The notes under the pieces were generated by a model, which saw only the letters and a program-made list of their open reading frames with translations, had not been told where the DNA came from and made no database searches. 64,000 nt of DNA from Heterorhizobium halophytocola (GTDB taxonomy: Bacteria > Pseudomonadota > Alphaproteobacteria > Rhizobiales > Rhizobiaceae): the NCBI RefSeq assembly GCF_017873095.1, contig NZ_JAGGJU010000009.1, positions 62,001 to 126,000 of the forward strand. Reading direction: 5' to 3'. A program made the position numbers and the translations under genes. Of this stretch, positions 10,663 to 21,681 are shown piece after piece; within the stretch, counting starts at the first letter, position 1, and the number at the start of each line of letters is the position of its first letter.

Positions 10663-11322
10663 ATGACAGTCGAAGAACGGTTGGCAGACATCAGGCAGCG
10701 AATCAGCAAGGCGGAGCAGGACGCCGGCCGCGCGGCCGGGGCGGTGACGCTGGTTGCGGTGTCCAAGACCTTCGACGCGGATGCGATCCGGCCGGTGATC
10801 GCCATGGGACAGCGCATTTTTGGCGAAAACCGTGTCCAGGAAGCGCAGGGCAAATGGCCGGATCTGCGCGCCGAGACCCCCGACCTCGAATTGCATCTGA
10901 TCGGCCCCCTGCAATCCAACAAGGCGTCGGACGCCGTGGCGCTGTTCGACGTCATCGAGACCGTGGACCGAGAGAAGATCGCCCGCGCCCTTGCCGCCGA
11001 AGCCGAGCGCCAGGCCCGCCGCCTGCGCTTCTATGTCCAGGTCAATATCGGGCTCGAGCCGCAAAAGGCCGGCATTTCGCCCAGCGATACCAGGGATTTC
11101 GTCGCCTTCTGCCGCCAGGACCTGAAACTCGACGTCGAGGGACTGATGTGCATTCCGCCGGCCGACGAGAACCCCGGTCCCTATTTCGCCCTGCTGGCCA
11201 AGCTTGCGGCGGCATCCGGTGTCGAGCGGCTGTCGATGGGCATGTCCGGCGATTTCGACACGGCCATTGCCTTCGGTGCGACCAGCGTGCGCGTCGGCTC
11301 GGCGATTTTCGGCGCCCGCTGA
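10663..11322 (+). CDS. YggS-family PLP homeostasis protein
   Basis: Pyridoxal-5'-phosphate-binding protein of the YggS/PROSC family, which buffers PLP and affects amino-acid balance; no enzymatic activity is established for the family. The 219-residue protein shows the PLP lysine in VAVSKTF (K35), GENRVQEAQGKW, HLIGPLQSNK and the SMGMSGDFDTAI phosphate-binding loop. The ATG at 10663 was chosen because it matches the family start and follows AGGTG; the frame extends upstream without family similarity. It is divergent from leuS. Confidence 0.92.
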   Translation: MTVEERLADIRQRISKAEQDAGRAAGAVTLVAVSKTFDADAIRPVIAMGQRIFGENRVQEAQGKWPDLRAETPDLELHLIGPLQSNKASDAVALFDVIETVDREKIARALAAEAERQARRLRFYVQVNIGLEPQKAGISPSDTRDFVAFCRQDLKLDVEGLMCIPPADENPGPYFALLAKLAAASGVERLSMGMSGDFDTAIAFGATSVRVGSAIFGAR

Positions 11323-11452
11323 CGGCAGCATCGCTGCCCACCGCTCTCTAGGTCCGGCTCGGCAGGGTTGCGCTTTCGTAGCCCTTCCCCTTCCCGGTCT
11401 TCGCCCCTATCATGGTCCCCGAAGCAGCGCTGCGTGTACTTGGGAGGGTGAC

Positions 11453-13387
11453 ATGTCGGGTGGCTATGAAAAATGCTATCGCCGGTGGGAGGACGATCCG
11501 GAGGCTTTCTGGGAGGAGGCCGCGCAACACCTGCACTGGTATCGGAAGCCGACGCGGATTTTCGATGCCGACGCCGCGGTCTATGGCCGCTGGTTTGCCG
11601 GAGGCGAAACCAATACCTGCTACAACTGCATCGACCGCCACGTGGAAGCGGGGCGCGGCGACGAACTGGCGATCGTCCATGACAGCCCTCTCGGCCATGG
11701 GAAACAGCGTTTCACCTATCGGGAGACGCTGACCGAGGTCATGGCCATGGCCGCGGTCCTGATTGACCATGGCATCGAAAAGGGCGACCGGGTGATCATC
11801 TACATGCCGATGATCCCGCAAGCGGTGTTTGCCATGCTCGCCTGTGCCCGCATCGGGGCCGTTCATTCCGTCGTCTTCGGCGGATTTGCAGCCCACGAGC
11901 TGGCGACCCGTATCGACGATTGCCAGGCCCGGGCCATCATCGGCGCCAGTTGCGGCCTGGAGCCCGGCCGGATCGTGCCCTACAAGCCGTTGATCGATCA
12001 CGCAATCGATCTGGCGGATACCAAGCCGGCTTACAGCTTCATCCTGCAGCGCGAACAGATGCCGGCGACCCTCAACGCGACGTTCGGCGATGTCGATCTG
12101 GGTGCCGCCCTCGATCAGCAGCGTGCGCAGGCCACGATCGTCGACTGCGTGCCGGTTGCCGCCACCGATCCGCTCTATATCCTCTATACCTCCGGCACGA
12201 CCGGGCAGCCGAAGGGCGTCGTCCGGGACAATGGCGGCCATATGGTGGCGCTGACCTGGTCAATGCAGGCGATCTACGGCATCCGGCCCGGCGAGCTCTT
12301 CTGGGCCGCCTCCGATATCGGCTGGGTGGTCGGCCATTCCTATATCGTCTATGCGCCGCTGCTGGCCGGCAGCGCGACCCTGATCTTCGAAGGCAAGCCG
12401 GTCGGCACGCCGAATGCCGGCACCTTCTGGCGGGTGATTGCCGAACACGGTGTCAAAGCCCTGTTCACCGCGCCGACCGCCTTTCGGGCGATCCGCAAGG
12501 AAGACCCGAATGGCGATCATGTCGGCGAACACGACATTTCCTCGCTGCAGGCGCTGTTTCTTGCCGGCGAGCGCGCCGATCCGGAAACGATCCGATGGGC
12601 CGAAACCCACCTGAATGTTCCGGTCATCGATCACTGGTGGCAGACCGAAACCGGCTGGGCGATCGCCGCCAATCCCCTGGGGCTCGGCCTGCTGCCGCAG
12701 AAATACGGCTCCCCGACCGTGCCGATGCCGGGCTACCGGCTGGCGATCCTGGACGATGCGGGCCATCCCGTCGCGCCCGGCACGCTCGGCAATATCGTCA
12801 TCAGACTGCCCCTGCCGCCGGGTTGCCTGACCACCTTCTGGAATGCCGACCAACGGTTCCGGCAGGCCTGTCTCGACGAATTTCCCGGCTACTACAAGAC
12901 CGCCGATGCGGGCATTATCGATGAGGACGGTTATGTCCACGTCATGGCGAGAACCGACGACATCATCAATTGCGCCGGCCACAGGCTGTCGACCGGGGCG
13001 ATGGAGGAGGTCTGCGCCATGCATCCGGATGTGGCCGAATGCGCCGTCATCGGCATCGCCGATCCGATCAAGGGCCAGATCCCCTGCAGCTTCCTCGTGC
13101 TGAAGAACCGGGTCGATCGGGATTTCGGCGATATCCGCCGGGAGATCATGCAGCTGGTGCGCGACGAGATCGGCGCCGTTGCCGCGCTGAAGACGGTGGT
13201 CGAGGTGCAGAGACTGCCCAAGACCCGCTCGGGCAAGATCCTGCGCGGCACCATGCAGAAAATCGCCGACGGCCTGCCCTGGACCATGCCGGCGACGATC
13301 GACGACCCGGCCATCCTCACCGAGATCACCGATCTCTTGGCCGCGCACGGCATATCGCCATCGGGGAAATCGGTAGCCGGATTCTGA
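11453..13387 (+). CDS. prpE: Propionate-CoA ligase (propionyl-CoA synthetase), PrpE-like
   Basis: AMP-forming acyl-CoA ligase that activates short-chain fatty acids, probably propionate. In 644 residues it has the ACS N-terminal region, the ATP-binding motif YTSGTTGQPKG followed by VVRDNGGH (a PrpE hallmark, unlike the LHTTGGY of Acs), DHWWQTETGW, and the C-terminal PKTRSGKIL with the regulatory acylatable lysine at K595. The GFAGGETNTCYN-type N-terminus also favours PrpE over Acs. The start ATG follows GGGAGGG by 4 nt; the frame runs further upstream into the YggS gene but without family similarity. Substrate choice is inferred from family motifs. Confidence 0.88.
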   Translation: MSGGYEKCYRRWEDDPEAFWEEAAQHLHWYRKPTRIFDADAAVYGRWFAGGETNTCYNCIDRHVEAGRGDELAIVHDSPLGHGKQRFTYRETLTEVMAMAAVLIDHGIEKGDRVIIYMPMIPQAVFAMLACARIGAVHSVVFGGFAAHELATRIDDCQARAIIGASCGLEPGRIVPYKPLIDHAIDLADTKPAYSFILQREQMPATLNATFGDVDLGAALDQQRAQATIVDCVPVAATDPLYILYTSGTTGQPKGVVRDNGGHMVALTWSMQAIYGIRPGELFWAASDIGWVVGHSYIVYAPLLAGSATLIFEGKPVGTPNAGTFWRVIAEHGVKALFTAPTAFRAIRKEDPNGDHVGEHDISSLQALFLAGERADPETIRWAETHLNVPVIDHWWQTETGWAIAANPLGLGLLPQKYGSPTVPMPGYRLAILDDAGHPVAPGTLGNIVIRLPLPPGCLTTFWNADQRFRQACLDEFPGYYKTADAGIIDEDGYVHVMARTDDIINCAGHRLSTGAMEEVCAMHPDVAECAVIGIADPIKGQIPCSFLVLKNRVDRDFGDIRREIMQLVRDEIGAVAALKTVVEVQRLPKTRSGKILRGTMQKIADGLPWTMPATIDDPAILTEITDLLAAHGISPSGKSVAGF

Positions 13388-13410
13388 GACGGGGAAGCAG
13401 AGCGGATGCG

Positions 13411-13437
13411 AAAAAACCCGGCCTTGCGACCGGGTTT
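13411..13437 (-). terminator. Intrinsic terminator of the TrcR gene (possibly bidirectional)
   Basis: AAACCCGG (13414-13421) pairs with CCGGGTTT (13430-13437). On the minus strand the stem is followed by six T residues (A6 at 13411-13416), 30 nt past the DUF1013 stop. On the plus strand it can also end prpE transcription, though with only three T residues in the stem. Confidence 0.85.
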
Positions 13438-13466
13438 GATGCATTCGACAGAGACATGCGATGCGC

Positions 13467-14165
13467 TTAGAAGCGGTCGTCGTCCTCGTCGTCAGGCGTA
13501 TCCGACTTCAGCGACTGGAGCTTGGCGAAAACGGCGTTGGCGTCGATTTCCTTTTCCTCCTCCTCGGCGTCCTGGCGCAGGAATTCGGTCTCGCTGGCGG
13601 CCTGCAGGGTCGCGCCGAGTTCGGCGGCGGTCGGCAGCGGACGACCCTTGGATGCCTTTTCGACTTCCATGTCGAGATCGATCTGGCTGCAGAGGCCCAG
13701 AGTCACCGGGTCCATCGGCGCCAGATTGGCCGAGTTCCAGTGGCTGCGGTCGCGGATCTGCTCGATCGTGCTCTTGGTCGTGCCGACCAGGCGGGAAATC
13801 TGCGCGTCCTTCAGTTCCGGATGATTGCGCACCAGCCAGAGAATGGCGTTGGGGCGATCCTGACGCTTCGACACCGGGGTATAGCGCGGGCCGCGGCGCT
13901 TTGATTCGGGAACGCGGACCTTCGGTTCGGACAGCTTCAGCTTGTAGTTGACATCGCCCTCGCCGCGCTTGATCTCGTCGCGCGAAATCTGCCCCGTCGA
14001 GATCGGGTCGAGACCCTTGATCCCCTGGGCCGCCTCGCCATCGGCGATCGCTTTCACTTCGAGCGGATGCAGTTTGCAGAACTGGGCAATCTGGTCGAAG
14101 GACAGCGCGGTATTGTCAACCAGCCACACGGCAGTCGCCTTGGGCATGAGCAATGTCTGAGCCAT
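13467..14165 (-). CDS. trcR: DUF1013 protein, TrcR-type cell-cycle transcription regulator
   Basis: Member of the alphaproteobacterial DUF1013 family; the Caulobacter member TrcR associates with RNA polymerase and promotes cell-cycle gene expression. The 232-residue protein starts MAQTLLMPKATAVWLVDNTALSF, has a helix-turn-helix-like stretch (HPELKDAQISRLVGTTKSTIEQI), and ends in a short acidic tail (DTPDDEDDD). The start at 14165 is the conserved family start; an upstream in-frame extension to 14255 is not conserved in type. It has its own terminator and diverges from acsA. That the Caulobacter role applies here is inference. Confidence 0.88.
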   Translation of the reverse strand: MAQTLLMPKATAVWLVDNTALSFDQIAQFCKLHPLEVKAIADGEAAQGIKGLDPISTGQISRDEIKRGEGDVNYKLKLSEPKVRVPESKRRGPRYTPVSKRQDRPNAILWLVRNHPELKDAQISRLVGTTKSTIEQIRDRSHWNSANLAPMDPVTLGLCSQIDLDMEVEKASKGRPLPTAAELGATLQAASETEFLRQDAEEEEKEIDANAVFAKLQSLKSDTPDDEDDDRF

Positions 14166-14399
14166 CAAAATAGTCCTTTTGTCCGTCCGCGCCGGTGGTC
14201 GCGGGCCGTGGGTTGTATCCACAATTTCCGGAAATTCGGCCCTGTATAATCGCAATGAAGCAAAATTGCAATTCTTTCACGCCTCGATAACCATCGTCTA
14301 ATTGCCGAGCGCCAGCATTTTGATATGTATAGGATATCGGTGGAGATGGAGGGATCTCCGACTTAACCCGGGGGACACGCGTTTCAGGAGGAGGAGCCT

Positions 14400-16358
<1,959 letters not shown>

Positions 16359-16389
16359 GCGGATCTGCCGTCGAGACGCACCTGCCATC

Positions 16390-16417
16390 AGCCCGGCGCT
16401 CGCGTGCCGGGCTTTTC
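16390..16417 (+). terminator. Intrinsic terminator of acsA
   Basis: AGCCCGGC (16390-16397) pairs with GCCGGGCT (16406-16413), followed by TTTCC. It lies 32 nt after the acsA stop, in the convergent gap with the nuclease gene. Confidence 0.8.
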
Positions 16418-16451
16418 CATGGCCCCATCCGTGTCGGTATCGGCAAATCCG

Positions 16452-16907
16452 TCAGAGCGTGCAGGCCAGTTTCAGCTTGCGCCCGCCGTCATAGGGCCTG
16501 ACAAGACCTGCCTGCAGCAGCTTGTCCGACAGCCCCTGCCCGTCGTTCAGCACGACGTCGGCGACGATGCGGCCAAAATACTTGTCGCCGGAAATGTCGA
16601 TCAACGTGATGGTCGGGGATGCGGCGGTCATCTCTGCCAGCGCGGTCTGCGCCCTCGCCCCGGCGGCGCGCATCGCCGAGCATTTCGACCGTTTTTCCGG
16701 CGCATCGATGCCGCGCAACCGCACATAGACGCGCATGATCTGCTGCGGCCAGGGCTCGGCATCCACCAGCATCGTGTCGCCGTCGACAATGCGGATGATC
16801 GTCGCCGTCACCGGTCCGGAAATATGCTGCGCCGCCACCGCCTGCCCGGCAAGGCCGGAGGCGGTGAACAGGCAGGCAAGCAGGGCGATTCGGGACAGGT
16901 TGCGCAT
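16452..16907 (-). CDS. Secreted staphylococcal-nuclease-like (SNase) protein
   Basis: A 151-residue protein with an N-terminal signal peptide (MRNLSRIALLACLFTASGLAGQAVA) followed by an SNase/thermonuclease domain: IVDGDTMLVD, VRLRGIDAPE and a later KYFGRIVADV segment with the Arg typical of the active site. Such proteins are calcium-dependent phosphodiesterases in the periplasm or outside the cell. The start was placed at the ATG beginning the signal peptide; the frame extends to 17174 but antisense to or overlapping the DUF1674 gene. Substrate is not known. Confidence 0.82.
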   Translation of the reverse strand: MRNLSRIALLACLFTASGLAGQAVAAQHISGPVTATIIRIVDGDTMLVDAEPWPQQIMRVYVRLRGIDAPEKRSKCSAMRAAGARAQTALAEMTAASPTITLIDISGDKYFGRIVADVVLNDGQGLSDKLLQAGLVRPYDGGRKLKLACTL

Positions 16908-16971
16908 GAACAGGAATATATTCCGAAATCCTGGCGCAATCAATGGGTTTATTTTCTGGGGCCGCAATCGC

Positions 16972-17193
16972 CTAGAAGTCGATGGCGCGGCCCTTGATCT
17001 CCCAATCGCCGTAGCGGGCGGGATCGGCCCCTCCCCGGCCGCCGATTTCGGTCGGCGGTTCGACCTGCGCCTGTTGCTGGCGACGCTGCTCTGCCTCGGC
17101 CAGCGCGCGCTTTGCCGCGGCCGGCAGCGGCCTTGCGGGCCGCTCGACGCCGGCTTGCGGTGCTGCATTGTCATTCTGGGCGTTGCTGCTCAT
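16972..17193 (-). CDS. DUF1674 (SDHAF4-like) small protein
   Basis: A 73-residue protein ending in PTEIGGRGGADPARYGDWEIKGRAIDF-type sequence (the C-terminal block GDWEIKGRAIDF is the family signature). DUF1674 proteins are the bacterial relatives of the mitochondrial assembly factor SDHAF4, which helps insert FAD-loaded SdhA into succinate dehydrogenase. The N-terminal half is low-complexity and Ala/Gln-rich. It diverges from htpX. The function is inferred from the family only. Confidence 0.82.
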   Translation of the reverse strand: MSSNAQNDNAAPQAGVERPARPLPAAAKRALAEAEQRRQQQAQVEPPTEIGGRGGADPARYGDWEIKGRAIDF

Positions 17194-17300
17194 GACCTTC
17201 CGATCCCGAAATATTGAATCTTGTCTTCTGATCTTTACATCTAGGGGAGAATTCGGCGCCGACCAAGCCTTCAAAACCGATCGGCCAACAGGAGACCGCA

Positions 17301-18260
17301 ATGAACCTGATGCGTACTGCGATGCTGCTCGCCTTCATGACGGCCCTGTTCATGGGGGTCGGCTACATGATCGGCGGACAGGCCGGCATGCTGATCGCGC
17401 TGGTGGTGGCCGCCGGAATGAACTTCTTTTCCTACTGGAACTCCGACAAGATGGTGCTGTCCGCCTACCATGCGCAGGAGGTCGACGAGCGCAATGCGCC
17501 GGAATTCTTCCGCATCGTGCGCGATCTCACGCGCAATGCCGGTCTGCCGATGCCGAAGGTCTATGTCTTCCAGAGCGACCAGCCCAACGCCTTTGCCACC
17601 GGCCGCAATCCGCAAAACGCCGCCGTTGCCGCCTCAACCGGCCTGTTGCAGCGGCTGACCGCGGACGAGGTCGCCGGCGTCATGGCGCATGAACTCGCCC
17701 ATGTCGAGAACCACGACACGCTGACGATGACCATCACCGCGACGCTTGCCGGCGCGATCTCGATGCTGGCCAATTTCGGCTTCCTCTTCGGCGGCAATCG
17801 CGACCGGGACAATCCGTTCGGCTTCATCGGGGTGATCGTGGCGATGATCGTCGCGCCGCTTGCGGCCATGCTGGTGCAGATGGCGATCAGCCGCACCCGC
17901 GAATATGCTGCCGACCGCCGCGGTGCCGAGATCTGCGGCAAGCCGCTGTCGCTCGCCTCGGCGCTGGCCAAGATCGCCGGCGAGGCAGCCCACCGGCCCA
18001 ACGAGGACGCCGAACGTCATCCGGCCACGGCCCATATGTTCATCATCAATCCCTTGAGCGGGCAGCGGATGGACAACCTGTTCTCGACGCACCCGGATAC
18101 CGGCAATCGCATCGCCGCCCTGCAGCAGATGGCGCAAAGCGGCGAATTCGGGTCGACCTACCGGCAGCCAGCTGCTAATCGGGCCGCAACCGCGCGCAGC
18201 GTCCCGATCACCAAATGGGGGCGCAGCGATCCGCCGCCACCCAAAGGTCCCTGGTCTTGA
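17301..18260 (+). CDS. htpX: Membrane-bound zinc protease HtpX
   Basis: M48-family integral membrane metalloprotease that degrades misfolded membrane proteins. The 319-residue protein has two N-terminal membrane segments, the zinc motif HELAH at residues 130-134, a second pair of hydrophobic segments after it, and the downstream zinc ligand Glu in the [11 protein letters not shown] stretch. The ATG follows AGGAGA by a normal distance. The stop codon overlaps the likely TTG start of rsmB, so the two genes are translationally coupled. Confidence 0.95.
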   Translation: MNLMRTAMLLAFMTALFMGVGYMIGGQAGMLIALVVAAGMNFFSYWNSDKMVLSAYHAQEVDERNAPEFFRIVRDLTRNAGLPMPKVYVFQSDQPNAFATGRNPQNAAVAASTGLLQRLTADEVAGVMAHELAHVENHDTLTMTITATLAGAISMLANFGFLFGGNRDRDNPFGFIGVIVAMIVAPLAAMLVQMAISRTREYAADRRGAEICGKPLSLASALAKIAGEAAHRPNEDAERHPATAHMFIINPLSGQRMDNLFSTHPDTGNRIAALQQMAQSGEFGSTYRQPAANRAATARSVPITKWGRSDPPPPKGPWS

Positions 18261-19675
18261 ACGACGCCAAACACCAAAAATCCAAATCCGGCCGCTCGAA
18301 GCATCCCGCGGCCGGTGACATCTCGACCGCTTCGAACAGATCGCTGGCCGACAAGCCGGGCCTGGAGACGCGCGCCGCGGCCGTCAAGCTGCTTGGCGCG
18401 GTCGTCGATCGCAAGACCTCGCTCGACGGCCTGCTCGATCCCGAGGGCGGCAATCCGGCCTTCACCGCCCTTCCCGTCGCCGACCGTGCGCTTGTCCGGG
18501 CCATCCTGCAGACGGCGCTGCGTTATCTGCCGCGCATCGAGGCGATCCTCGGCTCGCTGCTGCAATCGCCGCTGCCGGAGGGTGCCCGCTCGCTGCATCA
18601 TCTGCTGGTCGTCGGCGCCTGCCAGATCCTCTATCTCGACATTCCCGACCGTTCCGCCGTCGATCTCGGCGTCGAGCTTGCCAATCGCGATCCGCGCAAC
18701 CGGCGCTTTTCCAAGCTTGTCAATGCCCTGCTGCGTCGGATTTCGCGCGAGAAGCCGGCGCTGCTCGAGACGGTCAACGACATCGCTTGCGTGCCCGACT
18801 GGTTCCTGCAGCGTCTGGTCGAGATCTATGGCGCCGAGCGCGCCCGCAAGATCGCCGAGGCGCAGCTTGTGCCGGCGGCGATCGATCTGACGGTGACATC
18901 CGACGCCGAAGGCTGGGCCGCCCGGCTGAACGGCCGGGTCCTGCCGACCGGCAGTGTCCGCCTGGCCGCCTTTTCCGGCGCAATCCCGGAACTCGAGGGC
19001 TTCGAGGATGGTGCCTGGTGGGTCCAGGATGCGGCGGCTTCGCTGCCGGCGCGGCTGTTCGGGGTGATCGACGGCCTGCGCGTTGCCGATCTCTGTGCCG
19101 CACCGGGCGGCAAGACCGCGCAACTGGTGCTTGCCGGTGCCGAAGTCACGGCCGTCGAACAGTCGGTCAACCGGCTGAAGCGGCTAAGCGCCAATCTGGC
19201 GCGCCTCGGCCTTGACGGCGACCGGCTGGAACTGCGCAATGCCGACCTGCTGACGCTCGACCCGTCCGAGGCCTTCGATGCCGTGCTGCTCGATGCGCCC
19301 TGCTCGTCGACCGGCACGATCAGGCGCCATCCGGACGTGCTGTGGACCAAGGGACCGGCCGATATCGCCAAGCTCGCTGGCGTGCAGGCCCGGCTGCTGC
19401 GCCATGCCGCGGCGCTGGTCAGGCCGGGTGGTCTGATCGTCTTTTCCAACTGCTCGCTGGATCCGCTGGAAGGCGAGCAACTGGTGGAAACCCTTCTGGG
19501 CGAACGGCCCGATCTGCAGCGGCGCGCCATCGACAGGGCCGCATGGCCGGGGCTCGAAGCGGCCATCACCGACAAGGGCGAGTTCCGCACCACGCCCGAC
19601 ATGATCGCTCCCGAGGGCGAAAGTGTCGGCGGCATGGACGGATTTTACGCCTGCGTCCTTCAAAGAAGTTTGTAA
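18257..19675 (+). CDS. rsmB: 16S rRNA (cytosine-967-C5)-methyltransferase RsmB-like, NusB-domain fusion
   Basis: SAM-dependent RNA m5C methyltransferase with an N-terminal NusB-like RNA-binding domain ([20 protein letters not shown] onward) and a C-terminal Rossmann domain: [17 protein letters not shown] motif, [15 protein letters not shown] with one catalytic Cys and FSNCSLDP with the second. The length is about 472 residues. The TTG at 18257 overlaps the htpX stop (TTGA) and follows AAAGG by 9 nt, so it was preferred; an ATG at 18215 in the same frame lies inside htpX and would add 14 residues. Confidence 0.88.
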   Translation: MNDAKHQKSKSGRSKHPAAGDISTASNRSLADKPGLETRAAAVKLLGAVVDRKTSLDGLLDPEGGNPAFTALPVADRALVRAILQTALRYLPRIEAILGSLLQSPLPEGARSLHHLLVVGACQILYLDIPDRSAVDLGVELANRDPRNRRFSKLVNALLRRISREKPALLETVNDIACVPDWFLQRLVEIYGAERARKIAEAQLVPAAIDLTVTSDAEGWAARLNGRVLPTGSVRLAAFSGAIPELEGFEDGAWWVQDAAASLPARLFGVIDGLRVADLCAAPGGKTAQLVLAGAEVTAVEQSVNRLKRLSANLARLGLDGDRLELRNADLLTLDPSEAFDAVLLDAPCSSTGTIRRHPDVLWTKGPADIAKLAGVQARLLRHAAALVRPGGLIVFSNCSLDPLEGEQLVETLLGERPDLQRRAIDRAAWPGLEAAITDKGEFRTTPDMIAPEGESVGGMDGFYACVLQRSL

Positions 19676-19848
19676 AATTTTAATCTAATTCACTAATGAA
19701 TGGTGAATTGGGGGTTGTCGCGCGGGCTTTTTCCAAGACCGCCGGCGTGTAAGCGATATGCGGCATTCGCCTTCGGTTCGGGCAGACTGGACGTTCAGCC
19801 GCCATCCCGCCGCCGTCGTGACGATCGCCGTTTGAGGAGCATGGGCAG

Positions 19849-21492
19849 TTGATTGGGCTCTACCTGCGGGAGATCTGGCGAAGATCTTATCGTCGGCTTG
19901 CGATGAGGCCTGTGGTGGCCCGCAGGAGCAGTGCACGTCTGCTCGTCGCGCCGACCGATCTTCGGGCCATCGACGGCTTCGTCGCCGACGAAATGCTGTT
20001 CGGCCGCTATCTGCTGGCCGGGCGCGTCGTCGAGGCCGGCGATTTCTCGCCCTTCGCGCTCCCCCTGCCCTCCGAACTTTTCGCCGTCCGGCTGCATTCG
20101 TTCTCCTGGCTGCGCCATCTGCGCGGCAACAAGTCCGAGGAAAACTGCGCCAAGGCGCGCACGGTCATCGACGACTGGATCACCCGCCACGGCCGGCGCA
20201 GGAGCGGCGTCTCCTGGGATCTCGACGTCGCCGCCCAGCGGCTGATCGCCTGGCTCTGTCATTCGCCGATCGTGCTGCATTCGGCATCGGCCGGTTTCTA
20301 CCGCCGCTATCTGACCAGTCTCAACCAGCAGGTGCGGTTTCTGCGCCAGGCCGCGCAGACGGCCCCTGATGGCCTGCCGCGGCTGCGGGCCCGCATCGCG
20401 ATTGCCATGGCCTCCGTCTCGATGGAATGCAGCGCCGGCACCATGCGCGCCGCGGGCCGCGCGCTCGACCGGGAACTCGACCGCCAGATCCTGCCCGATG
20501 GCGGGCATGTGTCGCGCAATCCGCAGGTGCTGCTCGAACTGCTGTTCGACCTCCTGCCGCTGCGCCAGACCTATATCAATCTCGGCCATGACGTGCCGCC
20601 GAAGCTCATTCCGGCGATCGACCGCATCTATCCGGCTCTGCGCTTCTTCCGCCATGCCGATGGCGATCTGGCGCTGTTCAACGGCGCCACCTCGGTGCTT
20701 GCCAACGACCTGATGGCGGTGCTGCGCTACGACGAGACCGCCGGCCAGCCGTTCAAGGCGCTGCCGCACAGCCAGTTCCAGCGGCTCTCGGCCGGCGAGA
20801 CGACCGTCATCGTCGACACCGGCTTTTTCGACAGTGCCGACCTGTCGCGCAATGGTCATGCCGGCTGTCTGTCCTTCGAGCTGTCCTCCGGGCGAAACCG
20901 TTTCATCGTCAATTCGGGCGCGCCGCGCTTTGCCGGCAATCGCTTTCGCCAGCTGGCGCGCGAGACGGCGGCGCATTCCACCGTCGGCATGGCCGACCGC
21001 GCCTCGTGCCGCATCTCGCGCTCCCCGTTTCTGGGGCCGATCTTCACCGACGGCGTGACGAAGGTGGATCTGACCCGGGACGTCGGCCCGGAGACCAGCG
21101 ATCGGTTGACGGCCAGCCATAACGGCTATCTCGGCCGCTTCGGCGTGCTGCACGAGCGGCAGATCCGCCTGAGCGCCGATGGCTCCAGGCTGCTCGGCCG
21201 CGACCGTATCGTGCTGCCGGACGGCGAGCTTGCCAACGGCATCTATCCGGACCCGGCGATTGCCAGGTTCCACGTGCACCCGGCGATCACCCTCACCCAG
21301 ATCGACGAGAACACGCTGAGGCTCGAGGCCGCGAACGGCGAATGCTGGATCTTCAACACCATTGCCGGCAAGGCCGGTGTCGGCGAGGACATCTTCTTTG
21401 CCGATCCCGCCGGTGTGCGCCATTCCGAGCAGATCGAACTGCATTTCGACGGCCCCGAAGTCGTCTGGTCGCTGACCCACCACCACGCCTAA
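19849..21492 (+). CDS. Heparinase II/III family protein
   Basis: A 547-residue protein of the alginate-lyase-like/heparinase II/III family: an alpha-toroid N-terminal half (LDVAAQRLIAWLCHSP, QILPDGGHVSRNPQ) and a C-terminal beta-sandwich half (GNRFRQLARETAAHSTVGMAD). Rhizobial members form a conserved uncharacterised group next to rsmB and purH; a polysaccharide-lyase role is plausible but not shown. No signal peptide is evident. The start is a TTG 9 nt after GAGGAG; a nearby ATG at 19841 is out of frame. Confidence 0.82.
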   Translation: MIGLYLREIWRRSYRRLAMRPVVARRSSARLLVAPTDLRAIDGFVADEMLFGRYLLAGRVVEAGDFSPFALPLPSELFAVRLHSFSWLRHLRGNKSEENCAKARTVIDDWITRHGRRRSGVSWDLDVAAQRLIAWLCHSPIVLHSASAGFYRRYLTSLNQQVRFLRQAAQTAPDGLPRLRARIAIAMASVSMECSAGTMRAAGRALDRELDRQILPDGGHVSRNPQVLLELLFDLLPLRQTYINLGHDVPPKLIPAIDRIYPALRFFRHADGDLALFNGATSVLANDLMAVLRYDETAGQPFKALPHSQFQRLSAGETTVIVDTGFFDSADLSRNGHAGCLSFELSSGRNRFIVNSGAPRFAGNRFRQLARETAAHSTVGMADRASCRISRSPFLGPIFTDGVTKVDLTRDVGPETSDRLTASHNGYLGRFGVLHERQIRLSADGSRLLGRDRIVLPDGELANGIYPDPAIARFHVHPAITLTQIDENTLRLEAANGECWIFNTIAGKAGVGEDIFFADPAGVRHSEQIELHFDGPEVVWSLTHHHA

Positions 21493-21580
21493 GCCCTCTC
21501 ATCCGGTCTTTCCGGCGAAAACAGATCGTCCTTGCCGTTTCCTCTTCTTTCCAGCTGTGCTACGCGCTCAGCCGACTGAT

Positions 21581-21631
21581 GCATGTCCCTGGTCTGCCGA
21601 GCCGCAAACCGGTTCCGGGCGAGGGACATGC
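21581..21631 (+). promoter_or_regulatory. Possible structured leader of purH
   Basis: GCATGTCCCT (21581-21590) and AGGGACATGC (21622-21631) form a perfect 10-bp inverted repeat enclosing a 31-nt GC-rich loop, 50 nt upstream of the purH start. The sequence does not match a riboswitch class I recognise. It may be an RNA hairpin regulating purH or a chance palindrome. Confidence 0.4.
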
Positions 21632-21681
21632 GCAAAGTGGCATTGCCCGCGCCCAGCCGAATTCAGAGCGGAGAAGCTTCC

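Noticed and set aside
21581..21631. ZTP (pfl) riboswitch upstream of purH
   Set aside because: The conserved core of that class was not found; only a simple inverted repeat is present.
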